64,000 nt of DNA from Pseudaeromonas aegiceratis (lineage in GTDB: Bacteria > Pseudomonadota > Gammaproteobacteria > Enterobacterales > Aeromonadaceae): the NCBI RefSeq assembly GCF_046254905.1, contig NZ_CP158016.1, positions 2,232,001-2,296,000 of the forward strand, read 5' to 3'. The translations under genes were made by a program, and so were the position numbers. Below are positions 6,903 through 16,177 of the stretch, one piece after another; position 1 is the stretch's first letter; each line of letters begins with the position of its first letter. Below the pieces are notes generated by a model. The model had not been told where the DNA came from, did no database searches, and saw nothing but the letters and a program-made list of their open reading frames with translations.

Positions 6903-8429
6903 TCAGTTCTCGCCGTTATACAGCTCCAGATCGGCCACCCCTTCCCCCCAGGCGCGCACCGCCTTGGCATCGTCGCTGCGCAGGTTGTTGAGGAAGTCCA
7001 GGTAGTTCTGATCCACGTCCTGGGTCACGTACTGACCGTTAAACACCGAGGTTTCAAACTGGCTGATGGCCGGATTGCCTTCGCGCACCGCCTCTTCCAG
7101 ATCCTTGAGGTCCTGGAAGATCAGACCGTCGGCGCCGATGAGCTTGCAGATCTCCTCCACATCCCGGCCATGGGCGATCAGCTCGTTGGCGGTGGGCATG
7201 TCGATGCCATAGACGTTGGGGAAGCGAATTTCCGGGGCCGCAGAGGCGAAGTACACCTTGGCGGCGCCGGCTTCCCGGGCCATGTCGATGATCTGGCCTG
7301 AGGTGGTACCCCGCACTATGCTGTCATCCACCAGCAGCACCTTCTTGCCCTTGAACTCGGAGCTGATGGCATTGAGCTTGCTGCGCACCGACTTCTTGCG
7401 CTGCTTCTGCCCTGGCATGATGAAGGTCCGACCTATGTAGCGGTTCTTCACGAAGCCCTGGCGATAGGGCAGGCCCAGACGCTGAGCGATCTCCAGCGCT
7501 ATGTCGTTGGAGGTCTCAGGGATGGGGATCACCACATCGATGTCCAGATCTTCCCACTCGCGCTTGATCTTCTCACCCAGCTTCTGCCCCATGTGCACCC
7601 GGGCGGCATACACGGAGACCTGGTTGATGAAGGAGTCAGGCCGGGCGAAGTAGACGTATTCGAAGATGCAGGGACACAGCTTGGCATCCTGAGCGCACTG
7701 CTGAGTGAACAGCTGGCCGGCTTCGGTGATGTAGACAGCTTCACCGGGTTCCACATCCCGCATCAGATCGAACCCCAGCACGTTCAGGGCCACGCTCTCG
7801 GAGGCCACCATGTACTCGATGCCGCCCTCCTCACTCAGGCGACGGCCGATCACCAGGGGACGGATGCCATTGGGATCGCGGAAGGCCACCAGGCCATGCT
7901 CAATGATCACGGACACCACCGCATAGGCGCCACGGATCTGCTTATGCACCTGCTGGATGGCGGCGAAGATCTCAGCCGGCTGCAGATGAGACTGATCGTG
8001 CAGCAACAGATCCAGCTCGTGAGCGAAAACGTTTAACAACACCTCAGAATCAGAGGTGGTGTTGATGTGCCGGCGCGCCACCTTGCACTGCTGTTCCCGC
8101 AGGTCCTTGGCGTTGGTAAGGTTACCGTTGTGGGCCAAGGCAATGCCGAAGGGAGAATTGACATAGAAGGGCTGGGCCTCGGCGGCGCTGGAGCTGCCGG
8201 CGGTGGGATAGCGCACATGGCCGATGCCGATGTTGCCCTTGAGCCGCTGCATGTGGCGGGTTTCAAACACGTCCTTAACCAAACCATTGGCCTTGCGCTG
8301 CTTGAACGTACCATCTGCGATGGTCACGATGCCAGCCGCATCTTGGCCACGGTGCTGCAACACGGTCAGGGCGTCATACAACGCCTGATTGACCGAAGTG
8401 GTGCCAACAATACCGACGATACCACACAT
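6903..8429 (-). CDS. purF: Amidophosphoribosyltransferase
   Basis: The first committed step of purine synthesis: PRPP plus glutamine gives 5-phosphoribosylamine. The 508-aa protein starts MCGIVGIVGT, so removal of Met leaves the catalytic N-terminal Cys of the glutaminase domain. The PRPP loop VLLVDDSIVRGTTSG is in the C-terminal phosphoribosyltransferase domain. The length is close to E. coli PurF (505 aa). It lies 27 bp after cvpA, the conserved cvpA-purF operon. Confidence 0.98.
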   Translation of the reverse strand: MCGIVGIVGTTSVNQALYDALTVLQHRGQDAAGIVTIADGTFKQRKANGLVKDVFETRHMQRLKGNIGIGHVRYPTAGSSSAAEAQPFYVNSPFGIALAHNGNLTNAKDLREQQCKVARRHINTTSDSEVLLNVFAHELDLLLHDQSHLQPAEIFAAIQQVHKQIRGAYAVVSVIIEHGLVAFRDPNGIRPLVIGRRLSEEGGIEYMVASESVALNVLGFDLMRDVEPGEAVYITEAGQLFTQQCAQDAKLCPCIFEYVYFARPDSFINQVSVYAARVHMGQKLGEKIKREWEDLDIDVVIPIPETSNDIALEIAQRLGLPYRQGFVKNRYIGRTFIMPGQKQRKKSVRSKLNAISSEFKGKKVLLVDDSIVRGTTSGQIIDMAREAGAAKVYFASAAPEIRFPNVYGIDMPTANELIAHGRDVEEICKLIGADGLIFQDLKDLEEAVREGNPAISQFETSVFNGQYVTQDVDQNYLDFLNNLRSDDAKAVRAWGEGVADLELYNGEN

Positions 8430-8456
8430 GTCTTGATGTTCCTTTAGGCTCTAACG

Positions 8457-8939
8457 TTACTTGATGAAACTCGACGACGACTTCATGAACTCGAAAAACC
8501 AGCTCACCACGACGCCAAATTCCGGGATTAATGTTGACTGTTGCCACCAGACGCTCTGACTGGCAGAGGTGAAGGTGTCCATGAAAAAGAGTAGGGCGCT
8601 GACGATCAGCACGCCACGGATGGCCCCAAAACAGATGCCCAGCAGGCGATCCGTACCGGACAGGCCCGTCTTGTCCACCAGGGTGGAGATGAGGTAGTTG
8701 ACGATCCCGCCCAGGATCAGGGTGGCCACAAACAGGGCTATGATGGCCACACCGTTGCGCAGCAGCTCTTCTTGCAGCGAGGTGAAGTAAACCGCCAGAT
8801 CGGCATAGAAATGACTGGCGATGAAGAAGGCCACAAACCAGGTCGCCAGGGACAAGGCTTCCTTGACAAAGCCGCGGATCAGACTGATGAGAGAAGACAG
8901 AGCTATCACTGCCAAGATGGCGTAATCAACCCAGACCAC
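8457..8939 (-). CDS. cvpA: Colicin V production protein CvpA
   Basis: A 160-aa inner-membrane protein with four hydrophobic segments, starting MVWVDYAILAVIALSSLISL and containing RGFVKEALSLATWFVAFF and GTDRLLGICFGAIRGVL, all family hallmarks. In enterobacteria it is needed for colicin V export and for envelope stress and bile resistance; its molecular activity is unknown. It heads the cvpA-purF operon. A weak PurR-like word (AAAAACGATTTCC near 8981-8993) lies upstream but matches the consensus only about half. Confidence 0.93.
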   Translation of the reverse strand: MVWVDYAILAVIALSSLISLIRGFVKEALSLATWFVAFFIASHFYADLAVYFTSLQEELLRNGVAIIALFVATLILGGIVNYLISTLVDKTGLSGTDRLLGICFGAIRGVLIVSALLFFMDTFTSASQSVWWQQSTLIPEFGVVVSWFFEFMKSSSSFIK

Positions 8940-9028
8940 AAGCGCTCCGCTGGAGTAGGAAAAGTGCGGCGCATTCTAGCAAAAACGATTTCCGATTGCT
9001 TGCAAAAGTTACCCGGCGGCCGGCCAGC

Positions 9029-9061
9029 AAAAAGGGGCCGGACACGACTGTGTCCGGCCCC
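9029..9061 (-). terminator. serS terminator
   Basis: GGGGCCGGACAC and GTGTCCGGCCCC form a 12-bp stem with a 4-base loop, followed by five T on the minus strand. Confidence 0.93.
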
Positions 9062-9080
9062 TTCGCCAACCGTCTCGACC

Positions 9081-10379
9081 TTAGCCGATGTGGGTCAGGC
9101 CGCCCAGGTAGGGCTGCAGCACGGCGGGCACGGCGATGCGGCCATCCGCCTGCTGATGGTTCTCCAGCACGGCCACCAGGGTCCGGCCCACCGCCAGGCC
9201 GGAGCCGTTCAGGGTGTGCAGCAACATGGGCTTGCCATCGGCGCCCCGCACCCGTGCCTGCATGCGGCGGGCCTGGAAGTCGGTGCAGTTGGAGCAGGAG
9301 GAGATCTCCCGATAGGTGTTCTGCGCCGGCAACCAAACCTCCAGATCGTAGGTCTTGGCGGCGCTAAAGCCCATGTCGCCGGTGCACAGGGCCACCACGC
9401 GATAAGGCAGCTCCAGACGCTGCAGCACCTTCTCGGCGTGACCGACCATCTCCTCCAGGGCATCCCAGCTCTGCTCCGGGTGGGCCAGCTGGACCATCTC
9501 CACCTTGTCGAACTGGTGCATGCGGATGAGGCCGCGGGTGTCCCGGCCGTAGGAGCCGGCTTCGGAGCGGAAACAGGGGCTGTGGGCGGTCATCTTCACC
9601 GGCAGGGCCTTCTCGTCGAAGATCACGTCGCGACCCAGGTTGGTCAGCGGCACCTCGGCGGTGGGGATCAGGGAGAAGCGGCGCACCTTGCCCTCCTCAT
9701 CGCCTTCCCCATTGATGGCGGTGTGGAACAGATCCTCGGCGAACTTGGGCAGCTGGCCGGTGCCTTGCAGGCTGGTGGCATTCACCAGGTAGGGCACGTA
9801 GCACTCGGTGTAGCCGTGTTCCTGGGTGTGCAGGTCCAGCATGAACTGCGCCAGGGCGCGGTGCAGCCGGGCGATCTGCCCCTGCATCACCACGAAGCGG
9901 GCGCCGGAGAGCTTGGTGGCGGCCTCGAAATCCAGCCCCTTGAGCCCCTCGCCCAGGGCCACGTGATCCTTCACCTCGAAGTCGAAGCTGCGGGGGGTGC
10001 CCCAACGGCGGACTTCCAGGTTTTCGCTTTCGTCCCGGCCCACCGGCACGCTCTCGTGGGGCAGGTTGGGGATGGTCAGCGCCAGGGCTTCGATCTCCGC
10101 CAGCACCGCATCCTGCTGCTGCTTGCAGCTATCCAGTTCGGCCCCCAGGGATCCCACCTGGGCCATCAGAGGGGCGGCATCCTCGCCGCGCCGCTTGGCC
10201 TCGCCGATGGCCTTGGAGCGGGCGTTGCGCTCAGCCTGCAGCTCCTGGGTCCGGGTTTGCAGCGCCTTGCGCTGCTCTTCCAGGGCGTTGAACTTGGCCA
10301 CATCCAGGGGATAGCCGCGCTGGGCCAGTCGTTGGGCGGCCTCGTCGATATCGGCACGCAAATATTTGGGATCTAGCAT
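9081..10379 (-). CDS. serS: Seryl-tRNA synthetase
   Basis: Charges tRNA-Ser with serine. The 432-aa protein has the N-terminal coiled-coil tRNA arm (residues 30-105), then a class II catalytic core with FRSEAGSYGRDTRGLIRMHQFDKVE (motif 2) and LNGSGLAVGRTLVAVLENHQ (motif 3). The start MLDPKYLRADIDEAAQRLAQRG is the usual one. It lies downstream of rarA, as in E. coli, but separated by about 120 bp. Confidence 0.98.
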   Translation of the reverse strand: MLDPKYLRADIDEAAQRLAQRGYPLDVAKFNALEEQRKALQTRTQELQAERNARSKAIGEAKRRGEDAAPLMAQVGSLGAELDSCKQQQDAVLAEIEALALTIPNLPHESVPVGRDESENLEVRRWGTPRSFDFEVKDHVALGEGLKGLDFEAATKLSGARFVVMQGQIARLHRALAQFMLDLHTQEHGYTECYVPYLVNATSLQGTGQLPKFAEDLFHTAINGEGDEEGKVRRFSLIPTAEVPLTNLGRDVIFDEKALPVKMTAHSPCFRSEAGSYGRDTRGLIRMHQFDKVEMVQLAHPEQSWDALEEMVGHAEKVLQRLELPYRVVALCTGDMGFSAAKTYDLEVWLPAQNTYREISSCSNCTDFQARRMQARVRGADGKPMLLHTLNGSGLAVGRTLVAVLENHQQADGRIAVPAVLQPYLGGLTHIG

Positions 10380-10502
10380 GATAACCTGCTCGTCTTAGAC
10401 AAAAGGACTTCTATGGGGTGAGCCAAGGGCCCGGGCGGTCAAGCCGCCCATAAATGGGGCACAGTCTAGCAAAGCCACCCCGGCTTGTAATGAGAAAAAC
10501 CG

Positions 10503-11846
10503 CTATTTTCCACCGGGATAGCGCTGGAGGCCGCTCTGTGCGTCCAACTGGGCCAGGTAGTCCAGCTTCTGGCGGATCTGCTTCTCCAGCCCGCGCTCGG
10601 AGGGTTCATAGTAGCGCCGCTCGGCCAACGCCGGCGGCAGATAACACTCGCCGGCGGCATAGGCACCGGGCTCGTCGTGGGCATAGCGGTACTCGGCGCC
10701 ATAACCCAACTCCGCCAGCAGCTTGGTGGGGGCATTGCGCAGGTGCGGCGGCACCTCGAAATCCGGCAACTCCCTGGCATCCTTGAGCGCCGCCTTCCAG
10801 GCTAGATACAGGGCATTGCTCTTGGGGGCGCAGGCCAGATAGACCACCGCCTGGGCGATGGCCCGCTCCCCTTCGGCCGGCCCCACCCGCTCGAAGCAGT
10901 CCCAGGCCGCCAGGGCCACCTGCATGGCCTTGGGATCGGCGTTGCCCACATCCTCGGAGGCGATGGCCAGCAGGCGCCGCGCCACATACAGGGGATCACC
11001 GCCGGCGGCGACGATGCGGGCATACCAGTAGAGGCCCGCCTGGGGATCCGAGCCACGGATGGACTTGTGCAGGGCCGAGATCAGATCGTAATAGAGATCG
11101 CCCCCCTTATCGAAGCGCGCCACCCGCTCACCGCTCACCGCCGCCAGCAGATCTGGGTCTATGAGCTTCTTGCCACCCTGCTCCACCGCCAGATCGGCCA
11201 GCAGCTCCAGGTAGTTGAGGGCCCGGCGGGCATCGCCGTCCACCAGCCTCACCAGCCCTTCCAGGGCGCCGGGGGCAAAGTCGAGCCCCTGCCCCGCCAA
11301 GCCGCGCTCATCGGTGAGGGCCTGCTGGATCACGGCACCTATCTCCTCGTCGGTCAGCCGCTTGAGCAGATAGACCCGGGCCCGGGAGAGCAGTGCATTG
11401 TTCAGTTCGAAAGAGGGATTTTCGGTGGTGGCACCGACAAACAGTATGGTGCCGTCCTCGATGTGGGGCAGGAAGGCATCCTGCTGGCTCTTGTTGAAGC
11501 GGTGCACCTCATCCACAAACAGCAGGGTGCGGCGGCCCCGGTACTGGTTGTCCTTGGCCCGTTCGATGGCGGCACGGATCTCCTTGACCCCGGAGGTCAC
11601 AGCCGAGATCCGTTCCACCTCAGCCTGACAGCACAGGGCCATCAGCTCCGCCAGCGTGGTCTTACCCGTGCCAGGCGGCCCCCACAGGATCATGGAGTGA
11701 CACTGGCCGGCCTCCAGGGCGCGGCGCAGTGGCTTGTCCGGTCCCAGCAGGTGGGACTGGCCTATGTATTGCTCCAGCCGTTGGGGCCGCATCCGGGCCG
11801 CCAAAGGCCGAAAATCCGGGGCGAAATCCAGGCTGAGATTGCCCAT
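10503..11846 (-). CDS. rarA: Replication-associated recombination protein A (AAA+ ATPase)
   Basis: RarA (MgsA), a clamp-loader-like AAA+ ATPase acting at stalled forks. In the 447-aa product Walker A is GPPGTGKT (56-63), Walker B LLFVDEVHRF, and the C-terminal half carries the family tetramerisation domain (GSDPQAGLYWYARIVAAGGDP, LPPHL-type motif EVPPHLRNAPT). The start ATG overlaps the lolA stop by one base (TGATG), so the two are translationally coupled in an ftsK-lolA-rarA operon. Confidence 0.96.
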   Translation of the reverse strand: MGNLSLDFAPDFRPLAARMRPQRLEQYIGQSHLLGPDKPLRRALEAGQCHSMILWGPPGTGKTTLAELMALCCQAEVERISAVTSGVKEIRAAIERAKDNQYRGRRTLLFVDEVHRFNKSQQDAFLPHIEDGTILFVGATTENPSFELNNALLSRARVYLLKRLTDEEIGAVIQQALTDERGLAGQGLDFAPGALEGLVRLVDGDARRALNYLELLADLAVEQGGKKLIDPDLLAAVSGERVARFDKGGDLYYDLISALHKSIRGSDPQAGLYWYARIVAAGGDPLYVARRLLAIASEDVGNADPKAMQVALAAWDCFERVGPAEGERAIAQAVVYLACAPKSNALYLAWKAALKDARELPDFEVPPHLRNAPTKLLAELGYGAEYRYAHDEPGAYAAGECYLPPALAERRYYEPSERGLEKQIRQKLDYLAQLDAQSGLQRYPGGK

Positions 11847-12460
11847 CAGCGTTGGTCGTCCACCGTGACGCCCTTGGGCACCTCAAAGCGGAAACTGCTG
11901 GCCGGCACCGCCGGCTGGGCGTTGTACTGGCTCAGTTCGAATTCGCTGCGCTGGCCCTGGGTCTCATTGACTTCGAAGCGACTCAGCTGACCGTTCTGGC
12001 CAAAGATGAGGCGCAACGACTCGATGCGCTGGCCCTTCTGCTTACTGGTCACGGTAAAGGCGTTCTCCTCCTTCAGCACATCGTAGCGGGCCCACAGGCT
12101 GGGATCCGTGCTGGAGATGAGCAGGAAAGGGGTATTGACCACCGCATCGGCCAACTTGGTGATGGAGACCTGCTCCACGAAGGGATCGTAAAACCAGACC
12201 GACTTGCCATCGGAGAGGATCAGACTCTCGTCCGGGCTCTTGGTCTCCCAACGGAAGCGATCCGGGCGGGACACCAGCAGCTCGCCACTGGCTTGCTGCA
12301 AGGGTTGCCCCTCCACGTCGAACACCTGCTGTTGGAAGTGTGCCGAGAACTGCTTCACCTGCCCCAGCAAGGCCTTGAGCGCCTGGGCATCATCGGCCCA
12401 GGCGGGCAGCAGATAGGCGGCAAGCAGCGTAGCGGTCAACCAGCGAACTGTCTTCTTCAT
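11846..12460 (-). CDS. lolA: Outer-membrane lipoprotein carrier protein LolA
   Basis: The periplasmic chaperone that takes lipoproteins from LolCDE to LolB. The 204-aa precursor has a signal peptide (MKKTVRWLTATLLAAYLLPAWA), then VKQFSAHFQQQVFD, SGELLVSRPDRFRWETKSPDESLILSDG-type repeats of the beta-barrel half, and FRFEVPKGVTVDDQR at the end. It starts 2 bp after the ftsK stop. Confidence 0.96.
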   Translation of the reverse strand: MKKTVRWLTATLLAAYLLPAWADDAQALKALLGQVKQFSAHFQQQVFDVEGQPLQQASGELLVSRPDRFRWETKSPDESLILSDGKSVWFYDPFVEQVSITKLADAVVNTPFLLISSTDPSLWARYDVLKEENAFTVTSKQKGQRIESLRLIFGQNGQLSRFEVNETQGQRSEFELSQYNAQPAVPASSFRFEVPKGVTVDDQR

Positions 12461-12462
12461 GC

Positions 12463-15015
12463 TTAATCTCTCATGGGCGCCGGAGCCAGCACTTCCCGCT
12501 GGCCGTTGGAGCCGGGTGGACTCACGATTCCCTGGGCTTCCATCTGGTCCACCAGACGGGCCGCACGGTTATAGCCTATCTTGAAACGCCGTTGCACGCT
12601 GGAGGTGGAGCCGCGGCGAGACTCCACCACGAAGGCCACCGCCTCGTCAAACAGGGGGTCCAGATCCTCGCCGTTGAGATCCGGTTGCTCACCGGGCAGC
12701 AGATTTTCTGCCGTCACCTCACCGTTCAGGATCTCGTCGATGTAGTTGGGCTCGCCTCTGAGCTTCCAGTCGGCCACCACCTTGTGCACCTCGTGATCCT
12801 CCACGAAGGCCCCGTGCACCCGGGTCGGCGTGCTGTCACCGGCCGGCAGGTAGAGCATGTCCCCCATCCCCAGCAGGGATTCGGCCCCTGGTTGGTCGAG
12901 GATGGTCCGTGAGTCGATCTTGGAAGAGACCTGGAACGACACCCGGGTGGGGATGTTGGCCTTGATGAGGCCGGTGATCACGTCCACCGACGGCCGCTGG
13001 GTCGCCAGTATCAGGTGAATGCCGGCCGCCCGCGCCTTCTGGGCGATGCGGGCGATGAGCTCCTCCACCTTCTTGCCGACGATCATCATCATGTCGGCGA
13101 ATTCGTCGATGATCACCACTATGCTCGGCAGGGTTTCCAGGTCCGGCGCCTCCTCGTCAAAGGAGTCACCGGGCCGCCAGAAGGGATCCTTGATGGGATT
13201 GCCGCTGGCCTGGGCCGCCGCCACCTTGGCGTTGAAGCCCTTGAGGTTACGCACCCCCATGGCCGACATCAGCTTGTAGCGCCGCTCCATCTCCCCGACA
13301 CACCAGCGCAGGGCGTTGGCGGCGTCCTTCATGTCGGTCACCACCTCGGTCAACAGGTGCGGAATGCCCTCATAGACCGACAGCTCCAGCATCTTGGGGT
13401 CGATCATGATGAAGCGCACCTGCTCCGGCGTGGCCTTGTAGAGCATGGAGAGGATCATGACGTTGACCCCCACGGACTTGCCGGAGCCTGTGGTACCGGC
13501 CACCAGCACGTGGGGCATCTTGGCCAGGTTCACCACCACGGACTCCCCGGCGATGTCCTGTCCCAGCACCATGGTCAGGGGGTTGTCGGACTGCCGGAAG
13601 CGCTCGGAGTCGAACACCTCCTTGAGGTAGACGGTCTGACGATGGCGGTTGGGCAGCTCCAGCCCCACATAGGGCTTGCCGGGGATCACCTCCACCACCC
13701 GCACGCTCACCGCCGACAGGGAACGGGCCAGATCCCGGGACAGGCCGGTGATCTTGCTGGCCTTCATGCCCGGCGCCAGCTCCAGCTCGAACCGGGTGAT
13801 CACGGGCCCGGGATAGACACCCACCACCTTGGCCTGCACGTTGTAATCCGCCAGCTTGGCTTCCACCAGGCGGGCGATGCGATCCAGCTCATCCGGGCTC
13901 ATCATGCTCTGGCGCACCGGCGGGGTGTCCAGCAGATTGACCGAGGGTAAGGTACCCACCGGCTTGGGTCTGGGTTTGGGTATGGTCGGCACCGGAGTGG
14001 GGCTAACCGCACTGGCCGGCTGGCTGGCAGCGACCGATTCGTCACCGTCCGTCCCCCAGGGCAGACTCAACTCATCGTCATCCTCGTCGCTGACCGACAG
14101 GCCCACAACAGGGGTGAAGTCCATCTCGGCCGCCTTGGCTTGTGGCCGTGCCGGGGCCGGTGTGGGCCGAGGCGTCTCCTGCAAGGCGCCCAGATCGATA
14201 GCCGGCTCCCAGTCATCGTCATCGTCGTCATCGCTCAGTTCGACGGTGGGCTCGGGCACGGCGGCCCGCTTGGGCGGCGCAAAACGGGGACTGGGCTTCG
14301 CCGGTACCTCGGCACGACGAGGGGCCGAGGTCAGTGCCTCCTCATCTTCCTCATCCTCGTCAAAATAGTGCTCAGGCCCGTCAACCGGAACCGGGCGGCG
14401 GAACAGTCGACGCAGCACCTCCCCCGGCTGGGTGAAGAGTTGCAGGCTGCCGGTGACCGCCAAGCCCAGGTACTCGGCGATCATCAGCCAGGACCAGCCG
14501 GTAAACAGGGTGATGCCGGTGGCCGAGGCACACAAGAGCACCAGCGTCGTGCCCAAATCGCCGAACAGAGGATGCAATTGGGTGCTGAGCATATCCCCCA
14601 CCAGCCCGCCACAGCTGAAACTGTGGATGTCCGGGAAATGCATGCTGCCCAGGCCGGCCAACCCCAGATAGAGCACCAGGAACCCCACCAGGCGCAACCC
14701 CAGGGTGAAGTAGTTGACACTGGTCAGCCGATAGGGGCGCCAGAAGATGCTCCAGCCGATGAACACCAGCAGGGCCGGCAACAGGTAGGCAAAGATCCCG
14801 AAGACGAAGAAGCAGAGATCGGCCGCCCAGGCACCGGCGGCGCCGGCGGAATTGTGGATCTTGCCCCCCCAGGCGGTTTGCGACCAGCCCGGATCGGATG
14901 GGTGATAGGTCAGCAGGGCCAGCAGCAGGAACAATGCCCCCAGGCTCAGGACTATGAGTCCGGTTTCAAAAATGCGCTGTAAACCTGAAATGGGAGTGAA
15001 CTTCCTCTCGGTCAA
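12463..15015 (-). CDS. ftsK: DNA translocase FtsK (compact form)
   Basis: Couples chromosome dimer resolution to division. With the TTG at 15015 (AAGGAG six bases before it) the product is 850 aa; an upstream TTG at 15066 has no ribosome site. The N-terminus has four membrane segments (about 15-190). An acidic, Pro-rich linker of only about 165 residues follows (DEDEEDEEA, DDDDDDD). The motor has Walker A GTTGSGKS (507-514) and Walker B VVIIDEFAD (about 633-641). The C-terminal gamma domain (786-850: SSVQRRFKIGYNRAARLVDQ) reads KOPS and activates XerD. E. coli FtsK is 1329 aa; the difference is almost all linker. Confidence 0.95.
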   Translation of the reverse strand: MTERKFTPISGLQRIFETGLIVLSLGALFLLLALLTYHPSDPGWSQTAWGGKIHNSAGAAGAWAADLCFFVFGIFAYLLPALLVFIGWSIFWRPYRLTSVNYFTLGLRLVGFLVLYLGLAGLGSMHFPDIHSFSCGGLVGDMLSTQLHPLFGDLGTTLVLLCASATGITLFTGWSWLMIAEYLGLAVTGSLQLFTQPGEVLRRLFRRPVPVDGPEHYFDEDEEDEEALTSAPRRAEVPAKPSPRFAPPKRAAVPEPTVELSDDDDDDDWEPAIDLGALQETPRPTPAPARPQAKAAEMDFTPVVGLSVSDEDDDELSLPWGTDGDESVAASQPASAVSPTPVPTIPKPRPKPVGTLPSVNLLDTPPVRQSMMSPDELDRIARLVEAKLADYNVQAKVVGVYPGPVITRFELELAPGMKASKITGLSRDLARSLSAVSVRVVEVIPGKPYVGLELPNRHRQTVYLKEVFDSERFRQSDNPLTMVLGQDIAGESVVVNLAKMPHVLVAGTTGSGKSVGVNVMILSMLYKATPEQVRFIMIDPKMLELSVYEGIPHLLTEVVTDMKDAANALRWCVGEMERRYKLMSAMGVRNLKGFNAKVAAAQASGNPIKDPFWRPGDSFDEEAPDLETLPSIVVIIDEFADMMMIVGKKVEELIARIAQKARAAGIHLILATQRPSVDVITGLIKANIPTRVSFQVSSKIDSRTILDQPGAESLLGMGDMLYLPAGDSTPTRVHGAFVEDHEVHKVVADWKLRGEPNYIDEILNGEVTAENLLPGEQPDLNGEDLDPLFDEAVAFVVESRRGSTSSVQRRFKIGYNRAARLVDQMEAQGIVSPPGSNGQREVLAPAPMRD

Positions 15016-15113
15016 ACCCGACTCCTTGATGCACGACTTACGGAAACGGCAGGCCGGGGCCTGCAAAATTGGGCGCCATTATACCCGGAGGGACTTGCTG
15101 GTGTACAAATAGG

Positions 15114-15138
15114 AAATGAGCGGCAAAGCCGCTCATTT
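15114..15138 (-). terminator. Hairpin after lrp
   Basis: AAATGAGCGGC pairs with GCCGCTCATTT across a 3-base loop. The downstream T run is short, so it may be a weak terminator. Confidence 0.6.
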
Positions 15139-15173
15139 GACTCCAACCTGTGACATTAGCCAAACAATGCAGC

Positions 15174-15665
15174 TCAACGGTTGTTGATCACCAACCGATT
15201 GGTCTGCTTGACCTCTTCCATCACCACGTAGGTACGGGTGTCGTTTACCCCCGGCAGGCGCAGCAGGGTTTCCCCCAGCAGACGACGATAGGCGGACATG
15301 TCGGAAACCCGGGTCTTGAGCAGATAATCGAAGTCACCTGAAACCAGATGGCACTCCTGGATCTCCTCCAGGGTCTGCACCGCCTTGTTAAATTGCTCGA
15401 ACACGTCCGGCGCACCACGGTTCAGGGTGATCTCAACAAACACCAGCAGGGAAGCATCCAGGTAGTGGGGATTGAGGATGGCGGTGTAGCCTTCGATAAA
15501 GCCCTGGCGCTCCAGGCGACGAACCCGCTCCAAGCAGGGTGTAGGGCTGAGTCCTACCCGTTTTGACAGTTCAACATTCGAGATGCGGCCATCCTTTTGC
15601 AGCTCGTTAAGAATGTTGCGATCTATCCTGTCCAGCTCCCTCAGTCTACTGTTCTCTTCCAGCAT
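15174..15665 (-). CDS. lrp: Leucine-responsive regulatory protein
   Basis: A global feast/famine regulator of amino-acid and transport genes. The 163-aa protein is almost the E. coli Lrp (164 aa): LDRIDRNILNELQKDGRISNVELSKRVGLSPTPCLERVRRLE-type helix-turn-helix in residues 12-55, and the RAM effector domain from about 75 (EECHL-type IQECHLVSGDFDYLLKTRV). A strong promoter lies at 15710-15738. It is divergent from trxB as in E. coli. Confidence 0.97.
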   Translation of the reverse strand: MLEENSRLRELDRIDRNILNELQKDGRISNVELSKRVGLSPTPCLERVRRLERQGFIEGYTAILNPHYLDASLLVFVEITLNRGAPDVFEQFNKAVQTLEEIQECHLVSGDFDYLLKTRVSDMSAYRRLLGETLLRLPGVNDTRTYVVMEEVKQTNRLVINNR

Positions 15666-15709
15666 GTTATTCCATCCTTTGACTTACTTTTAGAGTTTAT
15701 CTCCGCATT

Positions 15710-15738
15710 GTTATAAGTTCAGTCGCCCAAACTGTCAA
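15710..15738 (-). promoter_or_regulatory. lrp promoter
   Basis: On the minus strand TTGACA (15738-15733), a 17-bp spacer and TATAAC (15715-15710) give a near-consensus sigma70 promoter 45 bp before the lrp start. Confidence 0.78.
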
Positions 15739-16119
15739 CCAGCGACAGAGATCAAATTTTTGTACTCCGACCAGCTGAAAAAACCAGCAAACCGCCAAAG
15801 ACAAGTCGGAAACAGCCAAATAAAAATACAGATTGGTCGCATAGCTATTGCATCAGGCAGTCTACGTGATCCCAAAGCGGGAGACCATAGGCAAACGGTC
15901 ACTTTCTCGACAAATATATTGCCATAAAGCCCCTTGATGGTGCATTTAGCCAGCATTCTCACCTCATGCTCGCCAATAGCCGCACACCCTGTGGTTTAGC
16001 AAGGCTGAAAACACCTGTGACCATAACGACATCAATGCATATGGATGCATAAAAATAGCATTTTAATAACGTTTCTACAGCCATATAACATTTCGATTAC
16101 CTTTATCTCTTCTCTATTC
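15739..16119. other. AT-rich lrp/trxB intergenic region
   Basis: About 380 bp without a supportable gene; a 75-codon minus-strand frame at 15735-15962 has no ribosome site and an unlike composition. The part from 16020 to 16110 is clearly AT-rich (runs such as AAAAATAGCATTTTAATAA and repeated ATGCAT/CATATG words), as expected for an Lrp or H-NS target. I see no clear operator. Confidence 0.5.
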
Positions 16120-16148
16120 TTTACCGGTCAGGACCATTTCCCTACAAT
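16120..16148 (+). promoter_or_regulatory. trxB promoter
   Basis: TTTACC (16120-16125), 17 bp, TACAAT (16143-16148), 30 bp before the trxB ATG. Confidence 0.65.
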
Positions 16149-16177
16149 CAGGTCTCTTCGTTGAAAAGGAAAATGTC

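Noticed and set aside
8979..8996. PurR box upstream of cvpA-purF
   Set aside because: The best word matches only about 9 of 16 consensus positions, no better than expected by chance.
8772..10376. A 534-codon plus-strand open frame antisense to serS and cvpA
   Set aside because: It is the complement of serS with typical antisense composition, no ribosome site and no motif.
15735..15962. A 75-codon minus-strand gene between lrp and trxB
   Set aside because: No ribosome site, a start inside the lrp promoter region's far side, and an amino-acid make-up unlike the neighbours.
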